DNA of 9,884 nucleotides from JBBCJM01 sp037190175 (GCA_037190175.1 JBBCJM010000035.1:1-9884); one strand, 5' to 3'. Positions 1 to 5,931 are shown, counted from the first letter of the stretch. A program made the numbers and translations. The notes: generated from the sequence alone by a model not told the origin.

Positions 1-620
1 TCCCCGGCGTCCACCCGCAGCCGCGTCTCGTAGGCGCGCGAGATATGGTCGCGCAGCGCCCGGCCCGCGGCCTCGCCGTCGCGGGCCTCGATGGCGGCGA
101 CGATGGTCTCGTGCTCGGCCAGCCCCTGCACGTCGCGCCCCTCGGCGGCGAAGGAGGTCGTGGCCATCAGCGCCATCGAACGCTGCACCAGGTCCAGCTG
201 CTGCACCAGGAAGCGGTTGTGCGAGGCGAGGTGGATCTGCCGGTGGAACCGCTTGTTCGCCCGGCTCAGCGCGCGGGGATCGGCGCCCACCAGCCGCATG
301 TCGTCCTCCACCATGCCGCGCAGCACCCGCAGCTCCTCGTCCGTCGCGTGCCGCGCGGCCAGGCGGGCCGCCAGCCCCTCCAGCTCCGTCCGCACGGTGT
401 AAAGCTCGGCCAGCTGGTTGTGGTCCAGCGAGGCCACGATCAGGCTGCGCCCGTCGCGGGTCAGCATCGACTGGGTCTCCAGCCGCTGCAACGCCTCGCG
501 CACCGGGGTGCGGCTGACCCCCAGCCGCTCGGCCAGTTCCGATTCGACCAGCCGGTCGCCGGGCTTGTAGACCCCGCCCTCGATCGCCTCGAGGATCAGC
601 GAATAGGCATCCTTCTGCAC
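1..620 (-). CDS. GntR-family transcriptional regulator, FCD (FadR/VanR-type) subfamily, C-terminus cut by window edge
   Basis: A DNA-binding regulator of a metabolic operon; the effector is probably a carboxylic acid, as is common in the FCD family, but it is not identifiable here. The 206 readable codons start MQKDAYSLILEAIEGG. A winged helix-turn-helix lies at about residues 8-65, with the recognition region ESELAERLGVSRTPVREALQ (26-45) typical of GntR proteins. The FCD ligand domain starts near residue 70. His126/His130 (in RFHRQIH), His170 (AEHETI) and His192 (RDHISRAY) fit the metal-binding His pattern of this domain. The frame is still open at position 3, so only the last residues are missing. 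The start is GTG at 620-618: AGGAGG lies 4 bases upstream, and an in-frame TGA about 50 bases further up leaves no other start. It is divergent from the HAD gene, with its own promoter at 647-675. Family is certain; target and ligand are unknown. Confidence 0.93.
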   Translation of the reverse strand, partial: MQKDAYSLILEAIEGGVYKPGDRLVESELAERLGVSRTPVREALQRLETQSMLTRDGRSLIVASLDHNQLAELYTVRTELEGLAARLAARHATDEELRVLRGMVEDDMRLVGADPRALSRANKRFHRQIHLASHNRFLVQQLDLVQRSMALMATTSFAAEGRDVQGLAEHETIVAAIEARDGEAAGRALRDHISRAYETRLRVDAG

Positions 621-646
621 GGCCCCTCCTCGGTCTCCAGCGCCCC

Positions 647-675
647 AGCCTAGCCCCCGCCCGCGCCGCCCTCAA
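647..675 (-). promoter_or_regulatory. Predicted sigma70-type promoter of the gntR gene
   Basis: Read on the minus strand, a -35 box TTGAGG (675-670) and a -10 box TAGGCT (652-647) are separated by exactly 17 bases. Transcription would start near 640, giving a leader of about 20 bases that contains AGGAGG before the GTG start at 620. The -35 lies only 5 bases from the -35 of the divergent HAD promoter, so one bound protein, for example the GntR product, could affect both. No clear GntR operator palindrome was recognised. Confidence 0.5.
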
Positions 676-680
676 CCGCC

Positions 681-709
681 TTGCCCCCGGCCCCGCGCGG
701 CCCTAGCCT
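681..709 (+). promoter_or_regulatory. Predicted promoter of the HAD gene, giving a leaderless mRNA
   Basis: TTGCCC (681-686) and TAGCCT (704-709) are separated by 17 bases. A start of transcription 7-8 bases after the -10 falls on 716-717, which is the A of the HAD start codon. No Shine-Dalgarno sequence precedes that ATG, so the message is predicted to be leaderless. The -10 sits in the context CCCTAGCCTGCGGCCCAT, closely matched by CCCTAGATTGCCGCCCAT upstream of ilvC. Confidence 0.5.
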
Positions 710-716
710 GCGGCCC

Positions 717-1373
717 ATGCCCAAGCCCGACCTCTCCGCCGCCTTCGCGGGCGTGACCACCTGGGTCTTCGACCTCGACAACACGCTCTACCCGCCCTCG
801 GTGCGGCTCTTCGACCAGATCGAGGTCAGGATGACCGACTGGGTGATGCGCGCGCTGGGGGTGGAGCGGGTCGAGGCCGACCGGCTGCGCGGGCATTACT
901 GGCGGCTCTACGGCACCACGCTGGCCGGGCTGATCGCCGAACACGCGGTCGACCCCGGCCCCTATCTGGCCGAGGTGCACGAGATCGACTTCAGCGTGAT
1001 CCCCGCGGACGCCACGCTGGCCGCGCGGATCGCCGCCCTGCCCGGCCGGCGGGTGATCTATACCAACGGCACCGAACCCTATGCCCGCCGGGTGGTCGAG
1101 GCGCGGGGCCTGAACGGCCTTTTCGATGCGGTCTACGGGGTGGAACACGCGGGCTTCCGGCCCAAGCCGCAGCGCGCGGCCTATGAGGCGGTCTTCGCCT
1201 CCGACGGGCTGGACCCCGCCCGTGCCGCGATGTTCGAGGACGATCCGCGCAACCTCGCCGCGCCGCACGAGATGGGGATGCGCACGGTGCATGTGGCGCC
1301 CGAGCCGCTGCCGGCGCCGCATATCCACCACCATACCGACGACCTGTCCGGCTTCCTGGCGCGGCTGGCCTGA
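717..1373 (+). CDS. HAD-superfamily hydrolase, pyrimidine 5'-nucleotidase (Sdt1-like) family
   Basis: Predicted cytoplasmic phosphatase of 218 residues, resembling the yeast Sdt1/Phm8 type of pyrimidine 5'-nucleotidase that dephosphorylates nucleotide monophosphates. All four HAD motifs are present. Motif I is FDLDNT, with nucleophile Asp19 and acid/base Asp21. Motif II is IYTNGT, with Thr116. Motif III is Lys150 in FRPKP. Motif IV is FEDDPRN, with acidic residues 174-176. The stretch after motif I (LYPPSVRLFDQIEVRM, later YGTTLAGLI) is the helical cap signature of this subfamily. The ATG at 717 is chosen over the in-frame TTG at 681 because homology begins here and the predicted transcript starts here. 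The UbiH-type gene follows 60 bases later on the same strand, so co-transcription is likely. The exact substrate is inferred from family and could be another small phosphate ester. Confidence 0.9.
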   Translation: MPKPDLSAAFAGVTTWVFDLDNTLYPPSVRLFDQIEVRMTDWVMRALGVERVEADRLRGHYWRLYGTTLAGLIAEHAVDPGPYLAEVHEIDFSVIPADATLAARIAALPGRRVIYTNGTEPYARRVVEARGLNGLFDAVYGVEHAGFRPKPQRAAYEAVFASDGLDPARAAMFEDDPRNLAAPHEMGMRTVHVAPEPLPAPHIHHHTDDLSGFLARLA

Positions 1374-1433
1374 GCCTGCGGCAAAGCGCCCCCTCGCCGG
1401 CGGGGCGGGACGGGGCGATGAAAGGGGATGGCC

Positions 1434-2627
1434 ATGCGCGAACAGTGGGACGTGATCGTGTCGGGCGGCGGGGTGGCCGGGCTTTCGGCCGCCGCCGCCT
1501 TCGCCGCCGCCGGGTTCCGCACCCTGGTGGTGGACCCCGCGCCCCCGGTGACCGAGGCCGCGGCCCCGGGCGCCGACCTACGCACCACCGCGATCCTGCA
1601 ACCCGGCATGGCGGTGCTGGACCGCGCCGGGCTCTGGCGCCGCCTCGCCCCCCATGCCGCGCCCTTGCAGGTGATGCGGCTGGTCGATGCCTCCCGCACG
1701 CCCCCCAGGGTCCGCGACTTCGACGCCGCCGAGATCTCGGACCGCCCATTCGGGTGGAACCTGCCCAACTGGCTGATCCGGCGCGAACTGGTGGCGCTCT
1801 TGGCCGAGTTGCCGGGGGTGGATTTCCGCCCCGGGCTGGGCACAGCCCGCGTCACCCTGCGCGAGGCCGAGGCGCTGGTCGCGCTCTCCGACGGCAGCCT
1901 GCATTCCGCCCGGCTGCTGGTGGCCGCCGACGGGCGCGACAGCCCGGTGCGGCAGGCGCTGGGGATCGGGGTGACCACCTTCCGCTCGGGCCAGAAGGCG
2001 GTGGTCTTCGCCGCCACCCATACGGTCCCGCATGGCGGGGTCTCGACCGAGGTCCACCGCTCGGGCGGGCCCTTCACCCTGGTCCCCCTGCCCGACGCCG
2101 AGGGCAGGCCCGCCTCGGCCGTGGTCTGGATGGAGGCGGGGCCCGAGGTTCTGCGGCTCGCCGCCCTGCCCGAACCCGCCTTCGAGGCCGCGGCGACCGA
2201 ACGCTCGGCCGGGCTCTACGGCCCGCTGCGGCTGGCCTCGCCCCGGCAGGTCTGGCCGATCATCGGCCAGGTGGCGGCGCGGATGACCGGCCCGCGGGTC
2301 GCGCTGATGGCCGAGGCCGCGCATGTGGTTCCCCCCATCGGGGCGCAGGGGCTGAACATGAGCCTCGGCGATCTCGGCGCGCTGATCGAGCTGGCCACGC
2401 CCGAGACGCTGGGCGAGCCCGCCATGCTCGCCGCCTATCACCGCCGCCGGCACGCCGAGGTGACCGCCCGGGTGGCCGGGGTGGCGGCGCTGAACGCGGC
2501 CTCCATCGCCGGGACGCGGCCCTTGCAGGCGCTGCGGGCCGCGGGGCTCGACATACTGCACGGCCTGCCCCCGCTGCGCCGGGCGCTGATGCACGCGGGC
2601 ATGGGGGTGGGGCGGGCGGCGGGATGA
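1434..2627 (+). CDS. UbiH/UbiF/Coq6-family FAD-dependent hydroxylase (ubiquinone biosynthesis)
   Basis: A class A flavoprotein monooxygenase of 397 residues, predicted to hydroxylate the aromatic ring of a ubiquinone precursor using NAD(P)H and O2. The N-terminal Rossmann FAD motif GGGVAG is at 11-16, Arg50 lies in LRTTAIL, and the DG motif AADGRDS is at 164-170. The second FAD motif region reads AEAAHVVPPIGAQGLNMSL (293-311). The PPIGAQGLN part is typical of UbiH proteins, but the usual Gly-Asp before AAH is Ala-Glu here. The ATG at 1434 is preferred because AAAGGGG ends 6 bases before it; the in-frame ATG at 1428 would touch that ribosome site. The last codons and the TGA lie inside a REP-like repeat, so the C-terminus may have been reshaped. 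Which ring position it hydroxylates (UbiH, UbiI, UbiF or the broader UbiL type) cannot be told from sequence alone. Confidence 0.88.
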   Translation: MREQWDVIVSGGGVAGLSAAAAFAAAGFRTLVVDPAPPVTEAAAPGADLRTTAILQPGMAVLDRAGLWRRLAPHAAPLQVMRLVDASRTPPRVRDFDAAEISDRPFGWNLPNWLIRRELVALLAELPGVDFRPGLGTARVTLREAEALVALSDGSLHSARLLVAADGRDSPVRQALGIGVTTFRSGQKAVVFAATHTVPHGGVSTEVHRSGGPFTLVPLPDAEGRPASAVVWMEAGPEVLRLAALPEPAFEAAATERSAGLYGPLRLASPRQVWPIIGQVAARMTGPRVALMAEAAHVVPPIGAQGLNMSLGDLGALIELATPETLGEPAMLAAYHRRRHAEVTARVAGVAALNAASIAGTRPLQALRAAGLDILHGLPPLRRALMHAGMGVGRAAG

Positions 2628-2639
2628 ATCCCGCCCTAC
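2618..2639 (-). repeat. REP-like palindromic unit A (GTAG head)
   Basis: Read on the minus strand this is GTAG followed by an 8-bp inverted repeat, GGCGGGAT and ATCCCGCC, around TC. A GTAG tetranucleotide 5' of a short hairpin is the layout of bacterial REP elements recognised by RAYT (TnpA-REP) proteins. The unit overlaps the end of the UbiH-type gene and contains its TGA stop (2625-2627). It abuts unit B head to head; together they form a 19-bp stem (2618-2636 with 2643-2661) and a 6-base loop, which could act as a bidirectional terminator. Confidence 0.6.
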
Positions 2640-2661
2640 GTCGGGCGGGATTCATCCCGCC
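2640..2661 (+). repeat. REP-like palindromic unit B (GTCG head)
   Basis: On the plus strand, GTCG is followed by GGCGGGAT, TC and ATCCCGCC. This is the same 22-nt unit as A except for one base in the head, in opposite orientation, with no base between the two. The paired layout resembles the BIME arrangement of enterobacterial REPs. It lies 6 bases before the stop of the convergent aminotransferase gene (2670-2668). Confidence 0.6.
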
Positions 2662-2667
2662 ATTCCG

Positions 2668-3795
2668 TCACCCGATCACCCGCTCCACCGCCCGCTGCAG
2701 CCGGGCCAAGGTTCCGGGGATGTCCTTCAGCTTGTCCAGCCCGAAGAGGCCGAGGCGGAAGGTGCGGAACTCCGCCCCCTCGCCCACCTGCAGCGGCACC
2801 CCGGCGGCGATCTGCACGCCCTCGGCGAGGAAACGCTTGCCGGTCTGGATCTCGGGGTCGTCGGTGAAGCTCACCACCACGCCGGGCGCCTGGAACCCGG
2901 GGGCGGCGACCGGGCGCACCCCCTTCGCCTCCAGCATCGCCCGCACCGCGCGGCCCAGTTCCCACTGCGCCGCCCGCGCGGCCTCCCACCCCATCGCGCG
3001 GGTCTCCTCCATCGCGTCGCGCAGCCCGCGCAGGGCGTCGGTGGGCATGGTGGCGTGATAGGCGTGGCCGCCGGCCTCATAGGCCGCCATGATCGACCGC
3101 CATTTCTTCAGGTCCAGCGCGAAACTGTCCGAGGCGGTCGCCGCCAGCCGCTCGGCCGCTGCCGCGGACAGCATCACCAGCCCCGCGGCGGGCGAGGAAC
3201 TCCAGCCCTTCTGCGGGGCCGAGATCAGCACGTCCACCCCGGTCGCCCCCATGTCGACCCAGACGCAGCCCGAGGCGATGCAGTCCAGCACGATCAGCGC
3301 GCCCACCTCATGCGCCGCCGCCGCCACCTGCGCGATATAATCGTCGGGCAGGATGATGCCCGAGGCGGTCTCCACATGCGGGGCGAAGACGGCCTCGGGC
3401 CGGTGGGCGCGGATCGCCGCCGCAACCTCCTCCACCGGCGGGGGCGCGAAGGGCGCGCGGGGGGCGTTGCCGGCGGGGCGGGCCATCGCCACCTGCACCT
3501 CCTGCGCGAAGCCGCCGGCCTCGAAGATCTGGCTCCAGCGATAGCTGAACCAGCCGTTGCGGACGACCAGCGCCCGGCCGCGACCGAACTGGCGGGCCAC
3601 CGCCTCCATCGCATAGGTGCCGCCGCCGGGCACCACCGCCACCTCGGCCGCGCCATAGACCTCGCGCAAGCCCCCCGAAAGGTCGCGCATCACCTGCTGG
3701 AACCGGGCCGACATGTGGTTCAGCGAGCGGTCGGTGAAGACCACCGAGAACTCGTCCAGCCCGCCCTCGTCGACGTGATCGTGCAATGCCGGCAT
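2668..3795 (-). CDS. Class V PLP-dependent aminotransferase (alanine/serine-glyoxylate aminotransferase-like)
   Basis: A cytoplasmic PLP enzyme of 375 residues. GGGTYAMEAVARQF (57-70) forms the phosphate-binding turn. Asp171 in VLDCIAS should hold the pyridine nitrogen. Lys196 in ISAPQKGWS is the Schiff-base lysine. Arg347 in FRTFRLGLFG fits the carboxylate-binding arginine near the C-terminus. This pattern matches the AGAT/SPT/PucG/PhnW group of class V enzymes, which transfer amino groups from alanine, serine or ureidoglycine-type donors to oxo acids. Substrate is not determined. The ATG at 3795 is preferred over an upstream one at 3852 because AGGAGGGGG lies 6-8 bases before it. The gene follows the two Lrp genes on the same strand after 64 bases and may be read from their transcript or under Lrp control. 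Its 3' end faces the UbiH-type gene across the REP-like pair. Confidence 0.87.
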   Translation of the reverse strand: MPALHDHVDEGGLDEFSVVFTDRSLNHMSARFQQVMRDLSGGLREVYGAAEVAVVPGGGTYAMEAVARQFGRGRALVVRNGWFSYRWSQIFEAGGFAQEVQVAMARPAGNAPRAPFAPPPVEEVAAAIRAHRPEAVFAPHVETASGIILPDDYIAQVAAAAHEVGALIVLDCIASGCVWVDMGATGVDVLISAPQKGWSSSPAAGLVMLSAAAAERLAATASDSFALDLKKWRSIMAAYEAGGHAYHATMPTDALRGLRDAMEETRAMGWEAARAAQWELGRAVRAMLEAKGVRPVAAPGFQAPGVVVSFTDDPEIQTGKRFLAEGVQIAAGVPLQVGEGAEFRTFRLGLFGLDKLKDIPGTLARLQRAVERVIG

Positions 3796-3859
3796 GGCCG
3801 CCCCCTCCTGATTCCGCCTGTCCAAGATGCCGGCCCGCGGCGGGAAGTCCACCCCCGCC

Positions 3860-4318
3860 TCACCCGATGGGTCCGGGGCGGCGCTCCTCGGTCATCAGCA
3901 CGTTGGCCTCCACCTGCCCCACCCCGGGCAGGGTCATGATCCGGCGCCGCAGGATGCGCTCGAAATCGGCGATGTCGCGGGCCACCACCCGCAGGCGATA
4001 GTCGAACAACCCCAGCACGTGCTGCACCACCTGCACCTCGGGGATCGCGGTCACCGCGCGCTCGAAATCCTCCAGGGAGACCCGCCCCTTGGTGGCCAGC
4101 TTCACCCCCAGGAAGACGGTGACGCCGAAGCCCAGCCGCGCGCGGTCGACCTCGATCCGCGTGCCGGCCAGCACGCCCGCCTCGGTCAGCCGGCGGATGC
4201 GGCGCCAGGCGGCGGGCTGGGAAAGCCCCACCCGCCGCCCGGCCTCGCCGGCCGAAAGCCCGCCCTCGGCGGCCAGGAGGCGCAAGAGCGCGCGGTCGGT
4301 GTCGTCCAGCTCGATCAT
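3860..4318 (-). CDS. Lrp/AsnC-family transcriptional regulator (second of a tandem pair)
   Basis: A 152-residue feast/famine regulator. An N-terminal winged helix-turn-helix at about 4-60 includes LSAGEAGRRVGLSQPAAWRR (21-40). A C-terminal RAM effector-binding/oligomerisation domain spans about 66-145, with the characteristic GLFDYRLRVVARD segment (103-115). Length is normal for the family. Its ATG (4318-4316) overlaps the TGA of the upstream Lrp gene by 4 bases (ATGA). No Shine-Dalgarno sequence precedes it, so translation probably depends on the upstream gene. Family members usually bind an amino acid and control amino-acid metabolism; the setting next to ilvC suggests a branched-chain amino acid, which is inference. 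The recognition helix differs from that of its neighbour (SQPAAWRR against TPATCWRR), so the two may differ in DNA preference or form mixed oligomers. Confidence 0.93.
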   Translation of the reverse strand: MIELDDTDRALLRLLAAEGGLSAGEAGRRVGLSQPAAWRRIRRLTEAGVLAGTRIEVDRARLGFGVTVFLGVKLATKGRVSLEDFERAVTAIPEVQVVQHVLGLFDYRLRVVARDIADFERILRRRIMTLPGVGQVEANVLMTEERRPGPIG

Positions 4319-4770
4319 ACCGGCAGCGCCGTGTCGTCCTTGATCGTGGCCACCAGCATAAGCGCCTCGATATCGGCGATATGCGGGAGCGTCAGGATGC
4401 GGCGGCGGTAGACCTCCTGGTAATGCGCCATGTCGCGCGCGATGACGTTCAGCCGCACGTCCACCCGGCCCAGGAAGGTCTCGATGGCGATGACCTCGGC
4501 CACCTCGCGGGCGGCGGCGATGAACTCGTCGAAGGCGCGGGGCGCGGTCTTGTCCAGGGTGAAGCGCAGCGAGACCTCCACCTCCCACCCCAAGGCGCGC
4601 CAGTCGATCACCGCGTGGCGGGAGCGGATCACGCCCGCCTCCTCCATCCGCTCGACGCGGCGCCAGCAGGTGGCGGGCGTCACCCCGGCACGGGCGGCCA
4701 GCTCGGCCGTGGGCAGGCCGGGCTCGGCCAGCATCTGGCGCAGGATGCGGCGGTCGGTGTCGTCGAGCAT
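4315..4770 (-). CDS. Lrp/AsnC-family transcriptional regulator (first of a tandem pair, divergent from ilvC)
   Basis: A 151-residue Lrp-type regulator starting MLDDTDRRILRQML, the usual N-terminal helix of the family. The helix-turn-helix is at about 20-41 (LPTAELAARAGVTPATCWRR). The RAM domain is at about 66-145, with the FLGRVDVRLNVIARD stretch (99-113) corresponding to the effector-site turn. The ATG at 4770 is the natural homology start; an open extension to 4878 has no family support and would run through the promoter and inverted repeat. The ribosome site is weak (AAAAATCC before the ATG). It is transcribed away from ilvC from a predicted promoter at 4800-4829 overlaid by a 12-bp inverted repeat, which fits autoregulation. 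Control of ilvC is likely from position but not shown. Confidence 0.93.
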   Translation of the reverse strand: MLDDTDRRILRQMLAEPGLPTAELAARAGVTPATCWRRVERMEEAGVIRSRHAVIDWRALGWEVEVSLRFTLDKTAPRAFDEFIAAAREVAEVIAIETFLGRVDVRLNVIARDMAHYQEVYRRRILTLPHIADIEALMLVATIKDDTALPV

Positions 4771-4782
4771 GGATTTTTCGAA

Positions 4783-4821
4783 TGTCCTGTTTGTCTCGAA
4801 TGATAAATCACAAACAGGACA
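4783..4821. promoter_or_regulatory. Perfect 12-bp inverted repeat, probable Lrp operator between lrp and ilvC
   Basis: TGTCCTGTTTGT (4783-4794) and ACAAACAGGACA (4810-4821) are exact reverse complements separated by 15 bases, with arm centres 27 bp apart. The right arm lies between the predicted -35 and -10 of the lrp promoter and the left arm covers its predicted start of transcription, a repressor-like placement. A 7-bp direct repeat TCGAATG (4778-4784 and 4796-4802) overlaps the region. The tract is distinctly richer in A/T than its surroundings. The assignment to the adjacent Lrp proteins is inference from position. Confidence 0.6.
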
Positions 4822-4829
4822 ACTGACAG
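4800..4829 (-). promoter_or_regulatory. Predicted promoter of the lrp pair
   Basis: On the minus strand, CTGTCA (4829-4824) and TATCAT (4805-4800) form a -35/-10 pair with an 18-base spacer. The start would be near 4793, leaving a leader of about 22 bases before the ATG at 4770. The -10 matches the sigma70 consensus at 4 of 6 positions. Both arms of the 12-bp inverted repeat overlap the promoter. Confidence 0.4.
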
Positions 4830-4863
4830 CAAAGATTGCATCACCCGCACGCGCCGCCATCCC

Positions 4864-4869
4864 TAGATT
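4864..4869 (+). promoter_or_regulatory. Predicted -10 box of the ilvC promoter
   Basis: TAGATT in the context CCCTAGATTGCCGCCCAT closely matches the -10 context of the HAD promoter. The start would be near 4876, giving a leader of about 26 bases that holds the CGGAG ribosome site. At 16-18 bases upstream there is no good -35 (TCACCC at 4841-4846), which suggests that activator help may be needed. TTGCAT at 4836-4841 is 22 bases away, too far for a standard promoter. Confidence 0.4.
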
Positions 4870-4901
4870 GCCGCCCATCCAAGCAAAGCGGAGTGACCGA
4901 G

Positions 4902-5924
4902 ATGCGCGTCTACTACGATCGCGACTGCGACGTGAACCTGATCAAGGACAGGAAGGTGGCGATCCTGGGCTATGGGTCGCAAGGCCATGCCCATGCCCTG
5001 AACCTGCGCGATTCGGGGGCCAAGAACCTGGTCGTCGCCCTGCGCCCGGGCTCGCCCTCGGCGAAGAAGGCAGAGGCCGAGGGGCTGAAGGTCATGGGCA
5101 TCGCCGAGGCCGCGGCCTGGTGCGACCTGATCATGTTCACCATGCCCGACGAATTGCAGGCCGCCACCTACAAGGCGCATGTCCACGACCACCTGCGCGA
5201 GGGCGCCGCCATCGCCTTCGCCCACGGGCTGAACGTGCATTTCGGGCTGATCGAGCCCAAGCCCGGGGTGGACGTGATCATGATGGCGCCCAAGGGGCCG
5301 GGCCACACCGTGCGCAGCGAATATGTCAAGGGCGGCGGGGTGCCCTGCCTGGTGGCGGTGCACAACGACGCCTCGGGCAAGGCGCTGGACATCGGCCTCA
5401 GCTATTGCTCGGCCATCGGCGGCGGCCGCTCGGGGATCATCGAGACCAACTTCCGCCAGGAATGCGAGACCGACCTGTTCGGCGAGCAGGCGGTGCTGTG
5501 CGGCGGCCTGGTCGAGCTGATCCGCATGGGCTTCGAGACGCTGGTCGAGGCCGGCTACGAGCCCGAGATGGCCTATTTCGAATGCCTGCACGAGGTGAAG
5601 CTGATCGTGGACCTGATCTACGAGGGCGGCATCGCCAACATGAACTACTCGATCTCCAATACGGCCGAGTACGGGGAATACGTCTCGGGCCCGCGCATCC
5701 TGCCCTATGACGAGACCAAGGCCCGGCTGAAGGCGGTGCTGCGCGATATCCAGACCGGCAAGTTCGTGCGCGACTTCATGCAGGAGAACGCGGTGGGCCA
5801 GCCCTTCTTCAAGGCCACCCGCCGGCTGAACGACGAGCACCAGATCGAGAAGGTGGGCGAGAAGCTGCGCGCCATGATGCCCTGGATCGCCAAGGGCAAG
5901 ATGGTGGACAAGTCGCGGAACTGA
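4902..5924 (+). CDS. ilvC: Ketol-acid reductoisomerase (NADP+), class I
   Basis: Second common step of valine, isoleucine and leucine synthesis: Mg2+-dependent alkyl shift and NADPH reduction of acetolactate or acetohydroxybutyrate in the cytoplasm. At 340 residues it has the short class I length. The Rossmann motif GYGSQGHAHALNLRDSG is near residues 24-40, and the LRPGSPS loop just after it carries the Arg and Ser residues that favour NADPH. Active-site features are MMAPKGPGHTVR (catalytic Lys), ETNFRQECETDLFGEQ (metal-binding Asp and Glu), HEVKLIVDLIYEGG (second pair of Glu) and YSISNTAEYGEY (substrate Ser). The ATG at 4902 follows GGAG by 8 bases. No ilvB or ilvN is adjacent. It is divergent from an Lrp pair that probably regulates it, and is followed by a REP-like unit and a hairpin terminator. 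Confidence 0.98.
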   Translation: MRVYYDRDCDVNLIKDRKVAILGYGSQGHAHALNLRDSGAKNLVVALRPGSPSAKKAEAEGLKVMGIAEAAAWCDLIMFTMPDELQAATYKAHVHDHLREGAAIAFAHGLNVHFGLIEPKPGVDVIMMAPKGPGHTVRSEYVKGGGVPCLVAVHNDASGKALDIGLSYCSAIGGGRSGIIETNFRQECETDLFGEQAVLCGGLVELIRMGFETLVEAGYEPEMAYFECLHEVKLIVDLIYEGGIANMNYSISNTAEYGEYVSGPRILPYDETKARLKAVLRDIQTGKFVRDFMQENAVGQPFFKATRRLNDEHQIEKVGEKLRAMMPWIAKGKMVDKSRN

Positions 5925-5931
5925 CGGGGGC

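Noticed and set aside
45..653. 202-codon plus-strand frame at the left end
   Set aside because: It is the antisense of the GntR/FCD regulator, whose minus-strand frame has clear family motifs and a good ribosome site.
1388..1406. Possible hairpin GCCCC/GGGGC between the HAD and UbiH-type genes
   Set aside because: Only a 5-bp stem with a 9-base loop and no T-tract; too weak in this composition to call a terminator.
1418..3058. 546-codon open frame on the plus strand across the REP-like pair
   Set aside because: It is the wrong frame of the UbiH-type gene joined to the antisense of the aminotransferase; composition is shadow-like and no motif is present.
4430..5710. 426-codon open frame on the plus strand
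   Set aside because: It crosses the antisense of the first lrp gene, the lrp/ilvC promoter region and ilvC out of frame. ilvC in its proper frame explains the sequence.
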